A DNA stretch of 64,000 nucleotides, from positions 114,943,845-115,007,844 of the forward strand of contig CM047805.1 of assembly GCA_026214975.1 (NCBI GenBank), in the 5' to 3' direction. The notes beneath the pieces were generated by a model. That model saw only the letters and a program-made list of their open reading frames with translations, had not been told where the DNA came from and did no database searches. This document shows, piece by piece, positions 55,567 through 64,000 of the stretch. The position numbers and the translations under genes are program-made. The stretch comes from Gentiana macrophylla. Taxonomy: Eukaryota > Streptophyta > Magnoliopsida > Gentianales > Gentianaceae. The stretch's first letter is position 1; every line of letters begins with the position of its first letter.

Positions 55567-57860
55567 TTATGTCTTGCAGAAGTGCGAACATTCTTCATTT
55601 AGGCATATATTCTCGTATTCCTCTAATTTTTTCTTATTTGATAGTATATCTTTCAGAAACTTTCCATAGGCAGGTATATTAATCAGAGCTTCAATAACAG
55701 GGATATTAACATGAAGATGACGAAAGGTATCAAGGAAACGAGCATACTTCTTATCAGTTTTTGCCTTTTTGATTTGATCTTTAGGAGGGTAGGGTAAAGA
55801 TTCTAAATCTATAACCTTTGGCTCCTTAGTCAATTTCTCTTTTCTTTTTCCTTAAACCTTTGAGTATTACTTAGTCGCCATGTTTCGAGTTCTTGAATTT
55901 TTCCTTTAAATTGTTCCCCTGAATCAATCTCTGCTTGATTTTTCGATTCTTCCTGCTTCTCATTTATTCTAACATGTTCCTTGAATAAATTCCTTAAATC
56001 TTTATCCATAGGGTCTTTCAAAATCCTTGGGATTTTTACCCAATTTTCACCTTCATTTTCGTGTTCCAAACTTTTATTCCTTTTCAAGAAATTATCTATA
56101 ATTTCTTCTTCCTCGTCGATGAATTCATCTTTATCTTTAGTTTCATCATTCTTTCCATCTAAATCATTTTCTACTTCATTATTCCCAAAGTTTTCTACTC
56201 CATTGCTTCCACTAAGCTTCCTACTTCTCGTAACCACAACATTTACCTCTCTTGGGTTTTATCGGTGTTGCTTGGTAATCCTCCTGGGTCTACTGCTGTT
56301 ACGCTCACCTTCCCTACTCAAATGATCTTCCATATTCCTTAATGAGGCTTCTATTGTTCTCATTCTCGGTATCATGTCCACTCATAGATGTTTTTATTGT
56401 ACTCATATCTTTAGTGATTGTACCAATAGAAGTCATCATCGTTTCCATATTCTTAGCTTGAGTAGATACCACACCCATCATATTTTCCATTAGTTTTTCC
56501 CATTTTTCAACTCCTTCGCAGTTGAGTTGAACTCGAGTTACTTGGTATACTTTGAGTGGTATGTTGAGGATAGGATCTTGGTAATGATTGTAAATTCGAT
56601 TAGTTGTACTTTCTTGATAAACTTGGTTATTATTCTATACGGACCTGGATATGGCGGTTGTCCTGGCTTACTAGGGTTTTCGGACCATCGATAAGTAGGA
56701 TGATCTCTTCTAATAGCATTGAATGAGTTTGAGTATGCATTGTTCAAATTCCTATCTTTCTTTGAAGAAAACTCACCTCCTCCTCGAATATCCTGTTGGT
56801 TCTTCACTCCCTAATGCCACATTATCATGACTTGAGTATTCATTTGGTGTACTATTTTCTCGAATTTTGGTTCTTATTCGTTGTAAACCATCAAATTTCC
56901 TACTCAAATTCTCCAAGTGTGCTAGAACTTCCGTATTAGACGTACATTCTCCTGCAAAAAGCTACTTTTACGGTGCTAGAACCGGTTTCCCACATTCTGT
57001 TATTTTTGGAAATCTTTTCTATAGCATCGTGAACTGCTTTGAGCTTCACTCATCATTAACGAACCACCACATGCATGATCTACATCCGCACGTGAGTCTT
57101 TTCTCAATTTACTGACGTAAGAGTTGAATTTGCATATCTAAGGAATAACCATGATCGGGACATGCTCTTAACAATTTTTAAACCTTTCCACGCATTCCCA
57201 AGAGTTTCCTCGGATCCTTGTCTAAAGTTAGCAACCTCGACTTTTAATTCCAAATTTCGTCCAGAGTGAAATATTGTTTGAAATTCAATTTGAATCTCCT
57301 CCCAACTAGTAAGTGAATGATGTGGAAGAGACATAAACCAATCTCGGGCTCGTCCTTTTAAAGAAAAAAGGAAACATAGTCATTCTCGTTAATTCCTTAT
57401 GAGCACCTTGACTTTTGGTCAGTATTGCACGCTTCTTCAAAAGATAGAGATGATGATGTGGATCTTCATCATCCTCTCCTAGAATTGGGCTCTTGCGTCA
57501 ATTAAACCAAAAGATGAGACTTAATTTCAAATTATTCGCTTTTTTTCATTAGGTAAAAGTATGGGATTATTAGTCCGGTTTCTTCTTACTGCTTGATCAC
57601 ATATAGGTCTCGGGTTTGGTGGATTATTACGATTATTCTCGTTCCGATTTTGATTATTTCTATTATTATTATTATTAGGGTTAACAGGTTTTGTCCATGC
57701 CCTAGAGCATGTTCGACCCTTGTTCGGTGTTTCATCACCGATTTCACCATTCTCGTATTTGCTGTTTGAAGATGATTCTTGGTCGATTTCCGACTAGTAT
57801 GACCGCGTTTACTCTCTACTTTAATCGCCTTTCGTAAGTGTTTATGTCAGGCTTATAAGG
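55567..57860 (-). pseudogene. Element G gag (broken)
   Basis: The minus-strand gag begins near 57860. An Asn-rich part (NNNNNRNNQNRN near 57660) is followed by the Retrotrans_gag core ARDWF.SLPHHSLTSWEEI (57350-57260), then the C-terminal part with DHPTYRWSENPSKPGQPPY (near 56690). An acidic section (56237-55830, EFIDEEEEIIDNFLKRN) and ESLPYPPKDQIKKAKTDKKY with FLKDILSNKKKLEEYENIC (55833-55567) lead to protease. No CCHC zinc knuckle was found, consistent with Athila. At least five frame breaks. Confidence 0.78.
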
Positions 57861-58072
57861 AACGAGAGGGCCTTACCACTTCTGGTCATCAACTAACGAA
57901 AATAGAAAATAACACGAAATTGATAGTAGTAAAAAATTGTAATTTTCCTAAAAGGTAACAACCAAACGAAAAATAAAATAGAAATGAGATAAGAAAAGTG
58001 TTGACTTATTCTCGAGAGTTTTAAGCTAATACAAGTAGTAACCATAGACACATAAAAAGAAATTAGCGACGT
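57861..58072. other. Element G leader
   Basis: Leader between primer site and gag, AT-rich, no feature recognised. Confidence 0.4.
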
Positions 58073-58090
58073 TCCCCGGCAACGGCGCCA
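58073..58090 (-). other. Element G primer binding site
   Basis: The minus strand reads TGGCGCCGTTGCCGGGGA, the conserved Athila primer site (Asp-tRNA-type complement). This confirms the lineage and the minus orientation. Confidence 0.9.
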
Positions 58091-58096
58091 AAGAGC

Positions 58097-60276
58097 TGAC
58101 AGACCTAAACCTAACCTTGAAAACAGTGCCAGAAATCTGACAGACGTTTCTTGGTTTAAACGATCCTAACCGGCAGTGTACCGGGTCAAACTGTAGTGCT
58201 ATTATGGTGAGTCAGAGTGTCGAATCCTCAGGGAACTTGGTAATTTATTTTACGTGTGGTTAAACACCAAAGAGCTGTTATTAACTCGATCTAAACCGCA
58301 GTTTTATTACACAGATCACTACTATTCTAGTTAACATAAAATAAATATGTAATTTAAAAGTTATTCTAATATAATATATATAGATATATAGATATATATA
58401 GATGTACATAAATTGCAAAGTATATATATAGATATAAATATATAGGTACCAATATACTAAATGTATAATTTTAGAAATCGCCAAAACTTATATAATTGGT
58501 TTATACGATCTTTTCGATTAAATGAAATGCGTTCGATCTCTCCTTTTATTTTAGGTCCAATTGAGTAAATGAAACGGTGCACTCCTGAGGTAAACAATTC
58601 CTCACACGAGCGTATGAAATTGTCATATGTCCATTGTCATCAGTCCAAGATCCACAACTGTTACGGTAAACTAATTAATCTAAACAGGTCCCGAGTACAA
58701 ATCTACCTTTAGATAAAAAGGAGTCATTCCGTTCGTCAAACGGTCAATTTTATTTTAAAGGCTCCGGTTGTCAAAGCCGGACGATTCAACTTTCCGGTTT
58801 AAGTTTCAATTAAACTGATGATTTAACATTATTACGATCTCGAGTACAAATTATAATAAAATTCATTTCTCCCAAAACAAATTTACCCCCGTTAGAAATC
58901 GGATTCCGTTATCACGTTGTTCACACGGCCAATTTTACCCTCCGGTTTTTCTATCTTTTATTTCATATTCTCGACTACGAGGCGCCAATTCATAATTAGA
59001 TTATGAATTCCTCGAGATCTATTAAATATGTCAATACGAATACGATCAAAATAGAAAAAGATTCAATTAACTCAATTTTAGTCATTTTAACTTAACAACA
59101 TTTCTTTAACGAAAAGATCGAAATAAAACCGATTACATAGTTTTGGCCAGATTATATTTAGCCTAAAAACATTATAACAACAAAAATACAAAAACAAACA
59201 TAAATACTTAAGAAAAGTTACCCGAATACGGCAATTGATTCGTAAATCGTATCTTCCGGACATTACAACTTCTTTAGCAAAACCGACTTCCGAGATTTTC
59301 TCGAGCATTACAACGATACTACATTATTACGGCGTAGCGCCTTATTTACTACTACTAAAAAAGAAAAGAAGAAGGAGATATATATATATATAGATCGTTA
59401 TATATATAAATTTTGGTACCTCCCACGCTACTTTGCAAAATGAGCTCCTTTATATAGAAAAAAAACTTCCAAGGCCGGACGGTCCGGTATTAGGCGGATC
59501 GGTCCGGACTAATGATGATCCCCACTAACTTGATCATTCCAAAGATGTGCGTAGGAGATATTATTTTTATATATAATTATTAAACTTCTAAAATTCATAT
59601 CTCGAGTTCTGGACCTCCAAAATTGCAAACGAAATGCCAAAATTAAGATCTCGAGAAACTCTACAACTTTCATGAAGGACTCTTCTCCAGATAACGCTTT
59701 TTGATGACCTCGTGTTCCTCCGAAGCTTTTACGGGATTTTTCTTAATCCAAGTCGATTAGCCACTTGATCACTGTTTAAGTTCTAGACCTCCAATCTTCA
59801 TAATTTAAATTGCATTGGAACACTCTCGGAAAAATCTACAACTTTTGTGAAGAACACTTTTTTTGAAAATATCATTTTGATGAGCCATTCGTTTGTCGAA
59901 GATATTTCTCTATTATTACTTATCCGGATTGATTGGCTACTTGTCCACTTAAGCTATTCAATTGACCATTTAAACTCGTGGCACTCTCTAAATCATTCCG
60001 GAGATATGATTAAACTTCAAAATGTCGATTCTCGGGTCTTGGTTTATAAATCGCAATAAAACATCACAAATACCCACGTAAATCGACACGACACTCCGAT
60101 TTACTAAAATCGGTACAAAATTACAACTTTTTATTATTATTATTACTAAACACTCTAAATTATAAAGACTAACACTTTATACCATAATTTCATATATTTT
60201 ATATAGAATTCGTTGATAAAACATAATAATATAACATATTTTTAATCATATAAAAATAATACATCAGTTACTGACA
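58097..60276 (-). repeat. Element G 5' LTR
   Basis: The plus-strand left end TGACAGACCTAAACC lies six bases from the primer site. The right end is placed at CAGTTACTGACA because the ends then read TGTCAG/CTGTCA. It holds the block CTAACCGGCAGTGTACCGGG (58167) shared with F1's LTR, (TA)n stretches near 58370-58440 and 59378-59410, a TATATAAA box and the palindromic boxes. The right boundary is the less certain one. Confidence 0.72.
59449..59508 (-). promoter_or_regulatory. LTR promoter of G: palindromic boxes upstream of TATA
   Basis: TATATAAA on the minus strand (59449-59456), with CCGGACGGTCCGG (59475-59487) and CGGATCGGTCCG (59495-59506) immediately upstream in element orientation. Box-to-TATA spacing is under 20 bases. 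The pair is copied before G's env-like ORF at 50997-51032. Confidence 0.6.
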
Positions 60277-61267
60277 CAGCAGAACGGTCAGAAAATATAT
60301 CCACTACAAAATAGACGTTGATACAATTCGAATTCAAGCCAAATGAACGTTGGACCTCACACTATAAATAGAGGACTTTGCACCAAAGAGAAAAATACGA
60401 AGATTTAACAGATTTACAAGCATATTTGTGCATTAGTCTTTTTATTCGAATTGCTATCATCTCTACGCTATAACAAGATCATATCTAGAATTTCTTCAAG
60501 TGTTCAAGCTACAAAGAATTTATCAAGAATCAGACACTTTGAAGAACCACAAACAAGAATCAATTCATTGATTCTCAACCCAACTTTGATTCTATATCAA
60601 AGGTTTGAGACTATAAACAAACCGGGAAGGTTTTGTCAAGGACAATGGTTGCAAGCGATCAGGCGATCGTGTTTGTGGTGTAGCTGGTGAAGAGGCAACT
60701 CAACCCTCCAAGGATCAGTGTTCAAGCAATTGAAGATCAGCAATTCTACCTGTTCTACAACTGTTTAGATAGTGAAGCTAGGGATTAGCCAAAGACTATT
60801 GTTTAGAACTTTTTGTAACAGTTCACCTCAAGAAGTTCTAGTGGAATTTTCCTCCACACCACAGAGGAAGAGAGGACGTACAGGATTACACCACCTGGAA
60901 CCTCTATAATATTTGCCTTATTTACTTTACGCATTTATTTATTTACTCAGCATTTTCTTACAACATTTTGATAGTTGATTGTTATACACTTCACAGTTCA
61001 CAAACTGACATTCATCAGAATTCAGTTTACCACTCTCAGCTTTCATAAAATAATAACAAGATCAAGAAAAAGGCTAGAAATATATCCGTTGCCGGTTGAC
61101 TCAGCTTTTGCTTAAATCAGTTTGACTTTATCTCAGCTCAGTCAGCTTAACTCCACACAAGTTTTAACTGAACCTTAATTCGTTTTAAATCCAGTTTAGG
61201 AAAGTTTTTGGTGAAAAGTTTATTCACCCCCCTCTAAACTTGTGTTAGCCTTTCCAAGGGACCAACA
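60277..61267 (+). repeat. LTR fragment H, Sirevirus type
   Basis: Ends with TTATTCACCCCCCTCTAAAC and GGGACCAACA, the same terminus as element A's LTR in the other orientation. It has a TATAAATAGAGGAC promoter core at 60363. Only ~90 bases lie upstream of the TATA box, so the 5' part is lost at the junction with G's LTR. No primer site follows: the next base begins copia RT of element I. It is thus a truncated or solo LTR inserted in I. Confidence 0.75.
60363..60370 (+). promoter_or_regulatory. TATA box of LTR fragment H
   Basis: TATAAATA in ACTATAAATAGAGGACTTTG, conserved with element A's LTR promoter core. Confidence 0.7.
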
Positions 61268-62590
61268 CCTATGGTCTTGACTATTTTGAAACTTTCAGCC
61301 CTGTTGCCAAAGCCCCTACAATTAGAGCAATTCTTACTGTGGCAGTGTCCTTGCAGTGGCCCATACACCAAATGGATATAAATAATGCTTTTCTAGATGG
61401 GAATCTGACAGAACAGGTCTTTATGCCTTAGCCTGAAGGGTATGCAGATGCAGACAAACCACATTATGTGTATTGCTTACAAAAGGCACTATATAGGCTC
61501 AAACAAGCCCTTAGGGCATGGTTTGATGCACTCAAAAACCAGCTTCTACAGTGGAACTTCAAGCAGTCCAGGGCAAACAGTTCTCTGTTTGTGTTTCATC
61601 ATCAATCCAAGATTCTATATGTACTTATATATGTAGATGACATTCTTATCTCTAGGAATGACAATAAGGCTATCAAAAGATTCACTGACTTACTGCACTC
61701 CAAATTTTCCTTGAAGGACCTCTGATAGATTAGTCATTTTTTGGGACTGGAAGCCTATAAGGATGCCTCAGGTTTGTTCCTTCATCAAAGTATGTATGCT
61801 GCACAGCTGCTGGACAGATTAAATCTGGGAAAATTGAAGCCATGTCCTACTCCTCTGCTACCACTGCCAAATTGTATTCAGAGGACAGTCCTCTCATAAC
61901 CAATCCTTCACTCTACAAAAGTATCTTGGAAGCCCTGCAATACCTTACGCTCACTAGACCAGACCTAACCTTTGCTGTGAATGTCTTAAGTCAAATTATG
62001 CAGGCACTCAGAGAAGTTCATTGGCAATGTCTCAAGAGGATTCTGAGATATGTCAAAGGCACACTGCAGCATGGGATGCACTACAAGGCTGCTCCAGCTC
62101 TACATCTTACTGCTTATCTTGATGATGACTGGGCATGTAACCTCATTGACAGAAGGTCTATAGCTGACCATTGTGTTTATTTGGGTGATTCACTTATGTC
62201 ATGGAGCTCCAAGAAGCAACAAGCTGTGGCTCGATCTAGTACAGAAAGTGAATATAGGGCTCTTGCCAATGTGGTATCAAAAGTTCAGTGGCTCCGTTCT
62301 CTACTCACTGAAATCAAGTGGCCTCTCCAAGCTGTTCCAGTCACATGGTGTGACAATCTTAGGGCTCAAGCCCTTGCCTACAATCCTATTTTCCACTCAA
62401 GGACCAAGCATATTGAACTTGATGTTCACTACATTCGAGATTTGGTTGCAAGGAAGTTTCTCACTGTTGCTTACATCCCCTCAGCAGACCAGACTGCTGA
62501 CTGTTTTACAAAGCCTCTGTCCCACTCTAAGTTTGCAGAGTTCAGGCACAAACTCAATGTTGTTGACACCATATTTCGTGTGAGGGGGGA
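61268..62590 (+). pseudogene. Element I: copia pol 3' part (RT and RNase H)
   Basis: Begins within RT at YGLDYFETFSPVAKAPTIRA, continues QMDINNAFLDGNLTEQVFMP, then a TAG where Gln is expected, YRLKQALRAWFDALKNQ and the catalytic YVDDILIS. After a stop and frame change near 61725, RNase H runs open from 61842 (YLTLTRPDLTFAVNVLSQIM, DRRSIADHCVYLG, RSSTESEYRALANVVSKVQW, WCDNLRAQALAYNPIFHSRT, DCFTKPLSHSKFAEFRHKL). The sequence style is that of the Ale/Retrofit-type copia lineage rather than Sirevirus. The 5' half is missing. Confidence 0.85.
62582..62590 (+). other. Element I polypurine tract
   Basis: GAGGGGGGA directly before TGTTAAAGTATT. Fits a copia polypurine tract at the 3' LTR edge. Confidence 0.75.
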
Positions 62591-62794
62591 TGTTAAAGTA
62601 TTATCATATATTTATAATTTGTATTGCTTTCTCTATTTTACCCATTTGGTAAAGTACATTGGTAACCAAGTCATGGGCCTAATTATTGTACTTGGGCCTT
62701 GCACTGTTAGGGTAACAAATATGTGCTCTGAATATTTCTGAATTAATGTAAGATTGAGTTTTCTCCTTTTGTCAAGTCACAACAAACTTTGACA
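62591..62794 (+). repeat. Element I 3' LTR
   Basis: Starts TGTTAAAGTATTATC and ends CAACAAACTTTGACA. The ends form the inverted pair TGTTAAAGT / ACTTTGACA, and at 204 bp it fits the short LTRs of this copia group. No partner LTR in the window. Confidence 0.65.
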
Positions 62795-63190
62795 TTTAAA
62801 TTTGCAATCATAGTGTCAAACTGATTAGCTAAAGCAATATCAATGGAGTAAACAAAAGCTCAGACCCACAAGCTCAAGTGTAATATGTAAAGAAAAAAAC
62901 TAAAATTGCATTTTGTGCGGACACACTAATTGCACATTAACATACCCGTGTTTTACTGTAAGAGTACACATTTCCGATAAAAGAGTTTAATATGAGAAGA
63001 TAAAAAAATCCTTCTAATATTCTACATAATATACATAATAAGTAAAATAAATAATTCAAATGACAAGATAAAGGCGGATTTGTCATTTGACATTATTATA
63101 TTTCACACACATTAATCAATGTTCTTTTTCCACAAAATTTTATTAAGCATCTGTCAAACAGGCGGTCAAAACGTCACCCGGGGGTGAAGA
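62795..63190. other. Intergenic stretch with hairpin
   Basis: No gene. It has a perfect 11 bp inverted repeat TCAAATGACAA (63056-63066) / TTGTCATTTGA (63080-63090) with a 13-base loop, and the LINE-type end TTAATAAAATTTTG read on the minus strand near 63130-63145. Confidence 0.55.
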
Positions 63191-64000
63191 TCCCTAAAGT
63201 GTCCGAGAAGAAACTGACAAATCATATCGAGCTAAAGTATGCGCTGGGACATTCCCCACTCGCCGAATAAAGGAAAACGAAACAAATGCAAAACTAGGTA
63301 AAATATCCAAACAGTCCTGGACAAGACAACCCTGGGCTGTGAGATCCTCCCCTGGTCTTCGAAGGCGCGCGACACACGCCAAACAATCGCTCTCCACTTC
63401 CAGCCTCTAGATCCCTAGGTGTTGCGCTTCTTCCAAAGCCAAAGAAATATCTTTAAGCTTCATATATTCCACTGAGTCGCCTGGATCAAAATGATACGCG
63501 AAGGAGTGCAAAACTAGGCCATGTGAGTCGCGGACGATTACCTTAATACCTGCACCTATCTCTGTAACTGACGCACCTACATTGCTCTTAACTACACCTG
63601 GATGTGGTTTCGACCATCGATCCGGTAAGTGTTGGACTGAGCCTTGGGTCCGACAACTTTCCATTGCCTCCACGTACTCAGCTGATGCTGCCAAGGATCG
63701 CGTACACACCACAGAGAAATTAACAGCCTGGTTATCAAAAACTGCCAAACAACGAGCCTTCCAAATTCCCAACATAAGCCACACAAACCTGGCCACGTCC
63801 TGAACGCCCTGCTCTGCTATCAATCGCATGAAAAACTCTGCAAAGGAAGCGGAACAAAGATGTTGTGAAGTGCTACTGAACGGCGACGCTTGCCAAACTC
63901 TGGCAGCCAGCTCACACTCAAAGATGACATGCCGCAGTGTTTCTAAGGTTTCCCCGCATGCTAATCAAATGACGTCCCCCAAGTTCCTCCTCTGGAAACC
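63191..64000 (-). pseudogene. LINE (L1-type) ORF2 C-terminus: zinc-binding region and RNase H
   Basis: The minus-strand frame starts at the window edge with ACGETLETLRHVIFECELAA, the zf-RVT zinc-binding region after LINE RT. It continues through MRLIAEQGVQDVARFVWLML to an RNase H (RVT_3) domain, DRWSKPHPGVVKSNVGASVT. After a stop near 63407 comes VESDCLACV and FIRRVGNVPAHTLAR. The first catalytic Asp (expected after NV) is Gly and the Glu of the AELKA-type motif is Lys; the second Asp and the His are kept. The 3' UTR reads TTAATAAAATTTTG, as in plant L1 elements. RT and the 5' part lie outside the window. Confidence 0.8.

Larger units (their letters stand above)
49430..60276 (-). mobile_element. 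Element G: Athila-like Ty3/gypsy retrotransposon, 3' LTR missing
   Basis: The minus-strand order is 5' LTR, TGGCGCCGTTGCCGGGGA primer site, gag, protease, RT, RNase H, integrase, spacer and env-like ORF, as in Athila. The 3' end past the env-like ORF and the 3' LTR are gone. The reading frames are heavily broken and the RT catalytic motif is mutated, so it is long inactive. Confidence 0.88.

Overview
The window is plant nuclear DNA made almost entirely of nested and broken transposable elements. I see no host gene, tRNA or rRNA. Sirevirus-type Ty1/copia elements, Athila-type and Tat-type Ty3/gypsy elements, a LARD-like element, a Stowaway-like MITE and an L1-type LINE together indicate an angiosperm, probably a eudicot with a repeat-rich genome. 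The species cannot be told from this window.

Layout. (1) 285-30651, minus strand: Sirevirus copia element A. It has 1.66-1.69 kb LTRs, a Met-tRNA-type primer site, gag-pol and a long post-pol env-like ORF. It is split by three later insertions: element C (8267-19509, a second, LTR-bounded Sirevirus with 2.85 kb LTRs), a Stowaway-like MITE (21586-21823) and element B (22011-27190, a non-coding LTR element with one truncated LTR). (2) 30652-41071, plus strand: a scrap of Sirevirus integrase, then the 3' half of an Athila-like element F1 with two env-like ORFs and its 3' LTR, then the 3' end and LTR of a second Athila-like element F2. (3) 41072-44120, plus strand: a decayed relative of C (element D), carrying a 662 bp solo LTR with a perfect 5 bp TSD. 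(4) 44121-48060: the 3' end of a Tat-type gypsy element E on the minus strand. It carries an antisense accessory gene on the plus strand and a tandem array of about 58-72 bp units. (5) 48061-49430: three small unrelated fragments. (6) 49430-60276, minus strand: Athila element G, with gag, protease, RT, integrase, an env-like ORF, the tRNA primer site and the 5' LTR. (7) 60277-62794, plus strand: a Sirevirus LTR fragment (H) abutting the 3' half of another copia pol (I) with its short 3' LTR. (8) 63191-64000, minus strand: the 3' end of a LINE.

Gag, protease, integrase, RT and RNase H supply replication for each autonomous element. All copies here except possibly C are visibly dead. The most interesting recurring pattern concerns the accessory (env-like or antisense) ORFs. 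In A, E, F1 (two ORFs) and G, each is preceded by the same kind of block: a palindrome or an array of palindromic boxes, then a TATA-like sequence, then in most cases a pyrimidine-rich leader. In G and F1 the same boxes also lie in the LTR next to a TATA-like sequence. This suggests the accessory genes have their own promoters. Two sequence-quality signals also stand out. Differences between paired LTRs cluster at CAG/CTG sites and look like CAG to CGA or CTG to TCG exchanges. Many in-frame stops are CAG to TAG.
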